From JACQID01 sp035290885 (GTDB lineage: Archaea; Aenigmatarchaeota; Aenigmatarchaeia; GW2011-AR5): a DNA stretch of 5,479 nt. The stretch's first letter is position 1, and each line of letters opens with the position of its first letter. Both the position numbers and the translations under genes were made by a program. The stretch is taken from contig DATDTL010000051.1 in the NCBI GenBank assembly GCA_035290885.1, positions 1 to 5,479 on the forward strand, in the 5' to 3' direction. This document shows positions 1-4,989 of this stretch, piece by piece. The notes beneath the pieces were generated by a model. That model was not told the origin of the DNA and searched no databases. It was given only the letters and a program-made list of their open reading frames with translations.

Positions 1-75
1 GAAGGCACAGAAGAGTTCATGGGCAGGACGCACGTCTTTTCCATAGGGAAGCACGGTCGCATTATAGAAATATAG
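1..75 (+). CDS. C-terminal fragment of an unidentified protein (cut by left edge)
   Basis: Frame 1 is open from the first base to a TAG at 73-75 and gives 24 residues ending in GRTHVFSIGKHGRIIEI. This frame is preferred over the other two because its residue mix is protein-like and because a small gene follows after only 7 nt with a Shine-Dalgarno-like GTGA overlapping this stop codon, as in an operon. Frame 3 is also open to about 197, but its Arg/His/Ala-rich translation looks non-coding. The family is not recognisable from so short a tail and no function is proposed. Confidence 0.5.
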   Translation, partial: EGTEEFMGRTHVFSIGKHGRIIEI

Positions 76-82
76 TGAAAGC

Positions 83-187
83 ATGGAATGCCCGAGATGC
101 GCGCTGTTTCTTGACGAAGGGGACATTGCAGGGGCGAAGAAGCGCTCGAAATGCCGCACCTGCGGGTATTATTTTGACTGCTGTTGA
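83..187 (+). CDS. 34-residue zinc-ribbon microprotein
   Basis: An ATG at 83 opens a 34-codon frame ending in TGA (185-187). It encodes two CxxC knuckles, CPRC at residues 3-6 and CRTC at 24-27, separated by a 17-residue charged stretch, and it ends in Cys-Cys. The paired CxxC knuckles are the pattern of a rubredoxin-like zinc ribbon binding one metal ion; that is inference from motif only. A GTGA at 75-78, four bases before the ATG, is a plausible ribosome binding site, and the 7-nt gap from the upstream stop suggests co-transcription. The 3' end overlaps the convergent gene at 169-354 by 19 bp. Small zinc ribbons in archaea often bind nucleic acid or associate with transcription or translation machinery, but nothing here fixes the role. 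At this length a chance frame cannot be excluded. Confidence 0.55.
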   Translation: MECPRCALFLDEGDIAGAKKRSKCRTCGYYFDCC

Positions 188-354
188 TTCTCGCTAACGT
201 ATTTACCTTGAGCGTTTTCTACTATTTTTCCCGCTCTTTTTTCGGCTTCTTCTATCGTGATTTTTTTATCCGGCACTATGACAGCAACTATATGCTCGTT
301 CAGCCTTCTTCTGATCCTTTTACCTTCAATCATACGGGATATGGCACTTTTCAT
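169..354 (-). CDS. Hypothetical 61-residue basic protein
   Basis: The frame runs from an ATG at 354 to a TAA at 169-171. The open frame extends further upstream to an ATG at 486, but that would lie inside the tRNA gene, so the internal start is chosen. It is supported by a GTGA motif (359-362) four bases before the ATG and a TATA-like TATTTATA at 385-392, which would give a very short leader. The protein begins MKSAISRMIEGKRIRRR, has a short hydrophobic stretch HIVAVIVP at 21-28, then a charged, probably helical segment (about 31-47), and ends in a polar Gln-rich tail. The basic N-terminal part could bind nucleic acid. No known family is recognised. It is convergent with the zinc-ribbon gene and divergent from the tRNA. 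Confidence 0.55.
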   Translation of the reverse strand: MKSAISRMIEGKRIRRRLNEHIVAVIVPDKKITIEEAEKRAGKIVENAQGKYVSENQQQSK

Positions 355-384
355 GCAATCACTTTTAATAAGTGCATTTGATTG

Positions 385-392
385 TATAAATA
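385..392 (-). promoter_or_regulatory. TATA-like box for the 61-residue protein gene
   Basis: On the minus strand this reads TATTTATA, close to the archaeal TATA consensus. Its centre is about 34 nt from the ATG at 354, predicting a start of transcription roughly 8-10 nt before the ATG, which leaves room for the GTGA motif. Inferred from sequence only. Confidence 0.45.
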
Positions 393-426
393 GGTGCCGT
401 AAGAAACAACATGCGCTGCAATTCCC

Positions 427-434
427 TTTAAAAA
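427..434 (+). promoter_or_regulatory. TATA-like box for tRNA-Leu
   Basis: TTTAAAAA lies about 33 nt before the mature tRNA 5' end (463). This predicts a primary transcript with a leader of a few nucleotides for RNase P to remove, which is normal for a single archaeal tRNA gene. Confidence 0.45.
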
Positions 435-462
435 ATCTCCTTCCAAGTGGTATTCCAGACAT

Positions 463-548
463 GCGGGGGTCGTGTAGCTTGGCCAATCACGCAAGATTGA
501 GGGTCTTGTTCCTTAGTGGATACGGGAGTTCAAATCTCTCCCCCCGCA
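463..548 (+). tRNA. tRNA-Leu (anticodon GAG)
   Basis: All arms fold by hand. The acceptor stem is GCGGGGG (463-469) with CCCCCGC (541-547) and discriminator A548, the base expected for leucine. The D stem is GTG/CAC (472-474/488-490) with GG at 481-482 in the loop. The anticodon stem CAAGA/TCTTG (492-496/504-508) holds the loop TTGAGGG, with anticodon GAG at 499-501. A 15-nt variable region (509-523) has a 3-bp stem TCC/GGA, the class II arm of Leu/Ser tRNAs. The T arm is GGGAG-TTCAAAT-CTCTC (524-540). The tRNA would read CUC and CUU leucine codons. There is no intron, and CCA is not encoded, so it must be added after transcription. Confidence 0.95.
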
Positions 549-552
549 TGAA

Positions 553-557
553 TTTTT
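553..557 (+). terminator. T5 tract after tRNA-Leu
   Basis: Five T residues begin 5 nt after the tRNA. Short T tracts are the usual archaeal intrinsic termination signal. The tract lies in the 11-bp gap before the stop codon of the convergent gene at 560. Confidence 0.4.
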
Positions 558-559
558 AG

Positions 560-934
560 TCATGACTTGGCTTGGGACATATGCACCAGTAACCCGGTAA
601 ACCCTTGGACCTCTTCTTCTGTAGTTTCAAAAGTTTCGTATCCCAGAACAGTTGAATATGCCAGAAGCCTTTCATACATCTTTTGTGCGGAAGGATAGGA
701 TTTTATGATTCCGTCATCATAGTCGCGCTTAACGTATCTCAATTGCCGTGCATAGCCGGTTCCAAGAACCATCGCGGCGCTCGTTCCTCTTCGAACGCTC
801 TCCGGGCCGATATGTAGGGATGCTTGTCCGACGTGAGCGTAAAGAAACCCGTTGCGATCTTCGCCAATGACATATGCAACCTCCGGAGGCATATCAGGGA
901 ATGCGTACAGCATTTGCCTGATTACAGTGGCCAT
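560..934 (-). CDS. Hypothetical 124-residue protein with C-terminal EExVxGFTG motif
   Basis: The frame ends at TGA (560-562). An ATG at 934 gives 124 residues starting MATVIRQMLYAF. A TTG at 952 would add six residues; the ATG is preferred because the minus strand reads CTTTAAGG at about 24 nt upstream, fitting a leaderless start. No signal peptide or membrane segment is visible. The first half (about 1-65) looks like a compact alpha/beta fold rich in Val/Gly/Ala. A helical charged region follows (about 66-95), then an acidic tail with EEEVQGFTG at 106-114. A near-identical motif ends the 321-residue protein encoded at 2002-2967, so the two may belong to one lineage-specific set. No known family is recognised. 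It is convergent with tRNA-Leu and divergent from the lipoprotein gene. Confidence 0.75.
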   Translation of the reverse strand: MATVIRQMLYAFPDMPPEVAYVIGEDRNGFLYAHVGQASLHIGPESVRRGTSAAMVLGTGYARQLRYVKRDYDDGIIKSYPSAQKMYERLLAYSTVLGYETFETTEEEVQGFTGLLVHMSQAKS

Positions 935-953
935 GAAAGGGGTTTTCCGCAAT

Positions 954-984
954 CCTTAAAGCCAGCGATTAGTTGAAATTTATC
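954..984 (-). promoter_or_regulatory. Candidate promoter of the 124-residue protein gene
   Basis: Two TATA-like elements read on the minus strand: GCTTTAAGG (954-962), about 24 nt before ATG 934, and GATAAATTT (976-984), which would start transcription near 954 and give a ~20-nt leader without a clear Shine-Dalgarno. The sequence does not decide between them. Confidence 0.3.
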
Positions 985-1004
985 TATCGTTCAGTGACAA
1001 AATA

Positions 1005-1012
1005 CTTAAATA
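1005..1012 (+). promoter_or_regulatory. TATA-like box for the lipoprotein gene
   Basis: CTTAAATA is centred about 27 nt before the ATG at 1036, which predicts transcription starting at or next to the start codon, i.e. a leaderless mRNA. No Shine-Dalgarno is present before this ATG, in agreement. Confidence 0.5.
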
Positions 1013-1035
1013 GATATGGGGCGTTCTAAAATAGT

Positions 1036-2010
1036 ATGTTTCGGAAAAAGAATGTACCCAAAGTCGCGAAGCGTAATGGCGGCAGTAGCCGTGCGTTAGC
1101 AGGATTTTTGCTTTCTTCCGCAGGCGTTGCGATGATGATTACAGGGTGCGGAAGCTCTGTGCCAGGCACGCCGTTTCCTACAGCAACACCGTCCGCAACA
1201 TCCATGTCGCAAGTAACGCCGGGAAGAATATCGTTTCAGGACGCAAAGCGAGACCCTTTATTGAGGCAGGCATACCTCGACCAGCTTGCAACGGAACGCG
1301 GATTGCCGGAATACGTTTCCGGGTTGAAATACGCGGATGAAAGAGAGATGCGGGAAGAGCATGGCGGAAGAAAGGCAAAAGGATTTACCGAGTGGCATGG
1401 TGGGCCGGATGACATAGGCGCAGGGAAAAAATCCGTGGTGCACGCCACTGTCAATGCTTTCGGCGTTGATGCAAGCACGGGACTTTTTGATGTCATAATT
1501 TTCGGGAAAGAATTTGGAAACGCAAGATGTTTGTACGAAGGACTGGGCATGCCGATTGGCGGATTTCTGGTCAATGCCGGCGTTGTTTATATGGGGCCGG
1601 TTGAATCACGCAATACCGCAGGCGCCAATCCCGATTGGGGCACTGAAGAGGAGGCTCTTCGCGTTTATGACAAAGCGACTGTATTGGCTGCCACAGAGTT
1701 GTGCGGTTATCTAAATATTTCCAGAAGAATGAACTATCCTTCTGGCATGGGATTATCGCAGCAGGAGATGTCATCCTTAGCAAGAGAAATAGGCAATTTC
1801 TATGCCGATTTGTGGAATCCGGAATACGCGGATATAGATCCGAAGACGCTCGACAGGCTGAAGACCGATTATTTCCAGCCGTGGATGATGAAAACCAAAG
1901 CGTTCGGCGTAGAACCCGACACAGGGAACTGGTACATAATAGGGAATTCAGGCCAGAAAGCATTTCTTCCGGGCTCGGTAAAGGAAAGATATGGAACCGC
2001 GCTAAAATAG
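1036..2010 (+). CDS. Predicted lipoprotein, 324 residues, unknown function
   Basis: The N-terminus is a lipoprotein signal: a long basic n-region (1-19, many Lys/Arg), a hydrophobic stretch (20-36) and the lipobox I-T-G-C with Cys38 as the lipidation site. A Gly/Ser/Pro/Thr linker (39-62) should hold the mature domain away from the membrane. The mature domain (about 63-324) is mixed alpha/beta with Cys165 and Cys223, which could form a disulfide outside the cell. It contains Gly-rich stretches such as GLGMPIGGF (169-177) and Trp-rich parts (PDWG near 200, QPWMM near 280). No known domain or catalytic motif is recognised, so a role in binding or surface interaction is only a guess. The start is set by a TATA-like box about 27 nt upstream. 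The 3' end overlaps the convergent gene by 9 bp. Confidence 0.85.
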   Translation: MFRKKNVPKVAKRNGGSSRALAGFLLSSAGVAMMITGCGSSVPGTPFPTATPSATSMSQVTPGRISFQDAKRDPLLRQAYLDQLATERGLPEYVSGLKYADEREMREEHGGRKAKGFTEWHGGPDDIGAGKKSVVHATVNAFGVDASTGLFDVIIFGKEFGNARCLYEGLGMPIGGFLVNAGVVYMGPVESRNTAGANPDWGTEEEALRVYDKATVLAATELCGYLNISRRMNYPSGMGLSQQEMSSLAREIGNFYADLWNPEYADIDPKTLDRLKTDYFQPWMMKTKAFGVEPDTGNWYIIGNSGQKAFLPGSVKERYGTALK

Positions 2011-2967
2011 CCCGTAATGCTTCATGTACGTCCGTGGATTGTCGCCGGTGAAGCCATCCACGTCCTCTTCGCAAGGCTCTGGCGCGAATGGTTCGCGGCC
2101 GAGCGCTTCGTTAGCATGTTTCTGAAGTATGGATGCGTCGGAAAGATAATCGCGTTCTTCATGCGCGTAATCCGCAAGAATATTTGTTAGGGCGAACAGT
2201 CGGCGCTGATCAAGATATTGCCACAGAAAAGGCCGGCTTATCCCGCCTGCTATACGGTCCATTTTTGCGAGAGCTTCTGCAGCGGAAATCTTCAGGTCAT
2301 TCGTATACCTTCTGGCGTCTTCCATTACAACAGCAAATTCGCGTGTTTTCGGAACGTCCGGGACATATGCATTGAGTATGCTGTCAGACGGCTCCCCTCC
2401 TGCGCAGTGCATGATGGCGGCAAGCGCGGCAATTATCATAGTTTGCGGCGCTGCACAGGCGATTCCGGGCGGATCGTCCACGAGCATACCTTCTCTGTTT
2501 GTGTAGGCGAATATTACTTGCGGGGTCAGCGCCGTGAGCGGAGCATCATAAAGTAGGGAATACGCCGCGGCCCGAATTCCGAGAGCGGCCTTTCCTATGG
2601 CTGATATTTCCACGGGCAACGCGGCGTAGGGCGGCACAGGATCCCTCGCGCGGAAAAAACAGTAAGACGGGACCGCGGCAGCGAAGGATGCCGCAGAAAG
2701 CAAATCCACAGGAAGACTGACATTTCCAGCTCCGGCATAATTTTTGTTCACCCAACAAAGCCCATCAAGCACGCCTTTCCAGCAATCGTGGGTTTCCTTA
2801 ATGGCATGGATGTTCATCGTTTTGCCCTTTCTGCTGTCATGATAGGGGCAAACGGCATCAGGAAGATGCCCCTCAATGTATTGCGTTCTCTCCTCAACGG
2901 GCCTGCCGTTAGCCGCGGTCTGACTCGACAGGAACATGGAAAATATCTTTAACCCCGGAGCCTCCAT
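2002..2967 (-). CDS. Hypothetical 321-residue helical protein with C-terminal EExVxGFTG motif
   Basis: The frame runs from an ATG at 2967 to a TAG at 2002-2004. The ATG is supported by the minus-strand TATA-like TTATAAA about 25 nt upstream (leaderless). An internal ATG at 2817 (residue 51) lacks such a box but would still leave the Ala-rich core intact. The core (about 75-200) is made of Ala-rich hydrophobic helices, more like a buried helical bundle than clear membrane spans. Cys residues are scattered at 40, 62, 71, 103 and elsewhere. Residues about 205-290 are charged helices, and the tail carries EEDVDGFTG (300-308) followed by 13 residues. The same motif closes the 124-residue protein at 560-934. 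No known family is recognised. It is divergent from the AN1 operon and shares a very tight promoter region with it. Confidence 0.8.
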   Translation of the reverse strand: MEAPGLKIFSMFLSSQTAANGRPVEERTQYIEGHLPDAVCPYHDSRKGKTMNIHAIKETHDCWKGVLDGLCWVNKNYAGAGNVSLPVDLLSAASFAAAVPSYCFFRARDPVPPYAALPVEISAIGKAALGIRAAAYSLLYDAPLTALTPQVIFAYTNREGMLVDDPPGIACAAPQTMIIAALAAIMHCAGGEPSDSILNAYVPDVPKTREFAVVMEDARRYTNDLKISAAEALAKMDRIAGGISRPFLWQYLDQRRLFALTNILADYAHEERDYLSDASILQKHANEALGREPFAPEPCEEDVDGFTGDNPRTYMKHYGLF

Positions 2968-2988
2968 TCGGTTGGTATGACCGCAACG

Positions 2989-2995
2989 TTTATAA
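2989..2995 (-). promoter_or_regulatory. TATA-like box for the 321-residue protein gene
   Basis: The minus strand reads TTATAAA, centred about 25 nt before the ATG at 2967, so the message should be leaderless. It lies only a few bases from the oppositely oriented box at 2999-3007. Confidence 0.5.
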
Positions 2996-2998
2996 CTG

Positions 2999-3007
2999 TT
3001 TTAATAT
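2999..3007 (+). promoter_or_regulatory. TATA-like box for the AN1 operon
   Basis: TTTTAATAT is centred about 24 nt before the ATG at 3027, again predicting a leaderless message. Divergent from, and almost touching, the box at 2989-2995. Confidence 0.5.
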
Positions 3008-3026
3008 CTTCCTCCAAAATAGAATC

Positions 3027-3299
3027 ATGCCATGCACGACATGTGGAAAGAGCGAGATGATGCCTTACATGTGCAAGTTCTGCTCGCTTGAATTTTGTTC
3101 ACAGCACCGGCTGCCGGAGAATCACAACTGTGCCGGACTTCAGGAGTGGAAGGAGAACAGGACCTTTGAGAATATAATTTATCCGCCCATGCAGGACGAG
3201 CCGAAAAAAATTAAAGGGACTGGCATAAACGAGGGAGTTCTGAAGGCGGGAATAGCACTGTTCTTTTTCTTGGCGCTGCTTGTTTTCGTACTGGCGTGA
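3027..3299 (+). CDS. AN1-type zinc-finger protein with C-terminal membrane anchor
   Basis: The 90-residue product starts with a complete AN1 finger: C3-x2-C6-x9-C16-x2-C19-x4-C24-x2-H27-x5-H33-x-C35, the eight ligands that bind two zinc ions. A polar linker (about 36-68) follows, then one hydrophobic segment (about 70-90, FFFLALLVFVLA at the end). With no N-terminal signal this is a tail-anchored layout with the finger in the cytoplasm. AN1 fingers are known in eukaryotes from stress and ubiquitin/proteasome-linked proteins; archaeal membrane-linked versions are common but poorly understood. A role as a membrane-docked adaptor is inference. It is first in a three-gene operon: a leaderless start after a TATA-like box, with a stop codon only 4 nt before the acylphosphatase GTG. 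Confidence 0.9.
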   Translation: MPCTTCGKSEMMPYMCKFCSLEFCSQHRLPENHNCAGLQEWKENRTFENIIYPPMQDEPKKIKGTGINEGVLKAGIALFFFLALLVFVLA

Positions 3300-3303
3300 G
3301 ATC

Positions 3304-3570
3304 GTGCTTTGCTGCAAAATCACGGTAAGAGGTAAAGTTCAGGGCGTCGGTTTTCGGGCTTTTGTCAAGGCCGCGGCGAATTCACTTTCGGTCAGCGGCT
3401 GGTGCAGGAACCTGCCGGACGGCAGCGTCGAAATAACAGTGAAGTGCGATGGCATTGCAATGGAGAAATTTCTGGAAGCAGTGAAGCAGGGGCCGCGCAA
3501 GGCGGTTGTGGAAGACGTGTCCGTATTTCCTGCGGAATATGACGGCGGATTAGGCTTTGCAATAAGGTGA
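3304..3570 (+). CDS. acyP: Acylphosphatase
   Basis: The 88-residue product matches the acylphosphatase family, which hydrolyses carboxyl-phosphate bonds such as acetyl phosphate or 1,3-bisphosphoglycerate in the cytoplasm. Signature 1 is VRGKVQGVGFR (8-18), with the phosphate-binding Arg18. Signature 2 is GWCRNLPDGSV (32-42), with the catalytic Asn36. The Gly usually found a few residues later is replaced by Cys in VKCDG. Length is normal for the family (about 90). The GTG at 3304 is chosen because it leaves the usual short N-terminus and follows GTGAG (3296-3300), a Shine-Dalgarno overlapping the AN1 stop codon. A TTG at 3280 would extend it back into the AN1 gene and is unlikely. The stop TGA at 3568-3570 overlaps the next gene, so translation is probably coupled. 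Confidence 0.93.
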   Translation: MLCCKITVRGKVQGVGFRAFVKAAANSLSVSGWCRNLPDGSVEITVKCDGIAMEKFLEAVKQGPRKAVVEDVSVFPAEYDGGLGFAIR

Positions 3571-4520
3571 TGATGCCTTTAAGAATAATTGCGTCAAGTG
3601 ACGTGCCAATGATAAAGCAAGGCTATGTGGAAATGGAGATAGGCTTCAGCACGATGCATCGTTTCGAGCCGGTTCTTTATTCTCAGGATATAACGATGCG
3701 CGAGGTTCCCAACAGCAGGCGGAAAATGAAGTGGCTTGAGAGCCGCATAAACGAAGAATGGGATACATATATTGATAGAGTAGCAGCGGAGATGCGACAA
3801 TCTGGAAGGTTGCCTGTTTTCGATGAGCGCAACGGCAGGCGCGCCCTGTATGAAGAGAGGGAACACGGAAAGGCGCCGGTCAGATACAATGGAGATCTCG
3901 CGCGATTCGAGGGCATCGGATATGGCGACGGGAAAGCAGAGATATCGTGGAGCAGGGAAGAATATGCGGCTCATAATACGACAAAAGGATTGTATCTACA
4001 GCGCAGCCGGCGGGCGCTTCCCATGACCGCGTGCGGCGTGCTTACCTGCAAGAAGGACGGCAAAGAAGTGATAGTTGTGGAGGAGAGGGATTCCATTGAT
4101 ACGGACGGCTCGGATCCCGTGCTTTTTGTCCCTGCAGGATATCTGGAATGTACGAGCATAGGCGTGTTGAATCCCGTTGAAACTGTGGCAAAGGAGTTGG
4201 AAGAAGAACTTGCCGGCGTTTCTGCGGATGCGGACAAGCTCATGGCATTCTCGCTCATACATAGTTTACAGAATCATGAAATGGTTACCATGGTGCATGT
4301 TCCGGCGAGTTCTGATTTTTCCGGCATAAGAAGTGGGAAAGGAACCGGAAGGCTGCGCGTCATAGGCACGGGCTATCAGGGTGCGGTGGACGATGCGAAG
4401 GAAATTTATCTTCTCGGCAAACAGAACGGCCTTCTCGTAGGGGGCATAGTCGATTTCATTGGCTATCGTTACGGCGCCAAAGCGAGAGAGCAGGCGTTGG
4501 CGGATATTGTGGGATGGTAA
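3570..4520 (+). CDS. Nudix hydrolase with long N-terminal extension (NUDT22-like)
   Basis: The C-terminal half (about 150-316) is a Nudix domain, a fold that cleaves nucleoside diphosphates linked to another group using Mg2+. The box lies at 190-217: VPAGYLE, then KELEEELAGV, retaining the metal-binding Glu209, Glu212 and Glu213. It departs from GX5EX7REUXEEXGU: four extra residues separate the Gly from the K/R position, Lys208 replaces Arg, and the last Gly is displaced by one. The N-terminal part contains NGDLARFEGIGYG (107-119), an EEYAAHNTT segment and LQRSRR, which resemble from memory the arrangement in human NUDT22, a UDP-sugar hydrolase; this is not an alignment. Starts at GTG 3567, ATG 3570 and ATG 3573 all overlap the acylphosphatase stop. 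ATG 3609, with GTGA seven bases before it, is a real alternative. Confidence 0.82.
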   Translation: MMPLRIIASSDVPMIKQGYVEMEIGFSTMHRFEPVLYSQDITMREVPNSRRKMKWLESRINEEWDTYIDRVAAEMRQSGRLPVFDERNGRRALYEEREHGKAPVRYNGDLARFEGIGYGDGKAEISWSREEYAAHNTTKGLYLQRSRRALPMTACGVLTCKKDGKEVIVVEERDSIDTDGSDPVLFVPAGYLECTSIGVLNPVETVAKELEEELAGVSADADKLMAFSLIHSLQNHEMVTMVHVPASSDFSGIRSGKGTGRLRVIGTGYQGAVDDAKEIYLLGKQNGLLVGGIVDFIGYRYGAKAREQALADIVGW

Positions 4521-4525
4521 ACCCG

Positions 4526-4681
4526 TTACGTCCTGTAAATGAAGAACGAGGCAGTGAATATCAGGTATAATATTGCGAGAGCCAGTGCTATATTAGAGGA
4601 TGCGCCTCCGATCCAGAGCCTTATGGATTCCATCGCAAGGGCAAGGCCGATGAGAAAACGAACCCAGCTTCCGGCGGCCAT
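4526..4681 (-). CDS. 51-residue membrane microprotein
   Basis: An ATG at 4681 opens a 51-codon frame ending in TAA (4526-4528). The product has two hydrophobic segments: about 6-24, which includes Arg8, Glu18 and Arg21 and so may be amphipathic, and about 29-48 (IALALAILYLIF and onward), a good transmembrane helix. The tail is Tyr-Arg-Thr. A TATA-like TATTAAAAGG about 25 nt upstream supports the ATG as a leaderless start. The stop lies 5 bp from the stop of the convergent Nudix gene. The family is not recognised. The hydrophobic periodicity, the promoter and the exact fit between the flanking features argue that it is real despite its length. Confidence 0.65.
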   Translation of the reverse strand: MAAGSWVRFLIGLALAMESIRLWIGGASSNIALALAILYLIFTASFFIYRT

Positions 4682-4701
4682 GTGTTACGTTCACGGTAGA
4701 A

Positions 4702-4711
4702 CCTTTTAATA
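4702..4711. promoter_or_regulatory. Possible bidirectional TATA element (membrane microprotein / rRNA leader)
   Basis: CCTTTTAATA on the plus strand and TATTAAAAGG on the minus strand both resemble TATA boxes. The centre (about 4706) is 25 nt from the minus ATG at 4681 and 25 nt from about 4731 on the plus strand, where the rRNA leader hairpin begins. The minus-strand use is better supported; plus-strand use as an rRNA promoter is inference. Confidence 0.4.
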
Positions 4712-4734
4712 CTTTAGTCTAAGTCTAATGTATG

Positions 4735-4758
4735 TTGATGCATAGAACTATGCATCAA
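4735..4758. repeat. Perfect 10-bp inverted repeat, 4-nt loop
   Basis: TTGATGCATA (4735-4744) and TATGCATCAA (4749-4758) are exact reverse complements around GAAC. No T tract follows, so it does not look like a terminator. It could be an operator for a dimeric regulator between the divergent promoters, or a hairpin at the very 5' end of the pre-rRNA if transcription starts near 4731. Confidence 0.7.
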
Positions 4759-4791
4759 GACGGGCATAAAGTTTGGCAACTTTTTGTGAAA

Positions 4792-4800
4792 ATTATTATA
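4792..4800 (+). promoter_or_regulatory. Candidate rRNA operon TATA box
   Basis: ATTATTATA, preceded by an A-rich GTGAAAA stretch that could be the BRE, would place the transcription start near 4825, just before the leader hairpin at 4832. It competes with the element at 4702-4711, and both may be used. Confidence 0.35.
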
Positions 4801-4831
4801 GCGCTAAACCTTATGCTCTTTATCTGTATCC

Positions 4832-4863
4832 AAGGCGTTGCTTCGGATTTGGGCAAACGCCTT
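4832..4863 (+). other. Leader hairpin 1
   Basis: AAGGCGTT (4832-4839) pairs with AACGCCTT (4856-4863), extended inward by GC/GC (4840-4841/4853-4854) across a single bulged A (4855). It is probably a folded element of the pre-16S leader. Confidence 0.55.
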
Positions 4864-4963
4864 TGCGTGAAGAAGCACTTCAGGATGCGGAATATCATGA
4901 AGGCGCGATATTTATTATCATGCCGGATGAAGGCGCAAGCAGGCAATACTCTATTAGTGTGGT

Positions 4964-4982
4964 GCAGGAAAACTCTTCCTGC
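4964..4982 (+). other. Leader hairpin 2, next to the 16S 5' end
   Basis: GCAGGAA (4964-4970) and TTCCTGC (4976-4982) form a perfect 7-bp stem with the loop AACTC. It ends 7 nt before the predicted mature 16S 5' end. It may guide 5' maturation, or may open to pair with the 3' flank of 16S. Confidence 0.6.
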
Positions 4983-4989
4983 CAATTCA

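Larger units (their letters stand above)
4731..4989 (+). other. rRNA leader and promoter region upstream of 16S
   Basis: About 260 bp without a convincing gene. It contains the inverted repeat at 4735-4758, an AT-rich TATA candidate at 4792-4800, hairpins at 4832-4863 and 4964-4982, another AT-rich stretch ATATTTATTAT at 4908-4918, and a 10-bp direct repeat ATGAAGGCGC at 4897-4906 and 4927-4936. In archaea this region pairs with sequence after the 16S 3' end to form the processing stem; that partner lies outside the window, so the processing site cannot be located. Open frames here run into the 16S gene and are not called as genes. Confidence 0.6.

Noticed and set aside
355..486. N-terminal extension of the minus-strand gene to an ATG at 486 (105 residues)
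   Set aside because: It would start inside the tRNA-Leu gene and cross the gene's own TATA-like box; the ATG at 354 has a Shine-Dalgarno and a promoter.
1884..1890. C-box-like ATGATGA suggesting a C/D box sRNA
   Set aside because: No CTGA D box or terminal stem follows at a suitable distance, and it lies within a solid coding region.
1571..2074. 167-residue minus-strand open frame inside the lipoprotein gene
   Set aside because: Its Arg/Ser/Cys-rich, low-order translation is typical of an antisense shadow; the plus-strand lipoprotein has a signal peptide and promoter.
4735..4758. Intrinsic terminator
   Set aside because: The hairpin is not followed by a T tract, and no gene ends just upstream of it on the plus strand.
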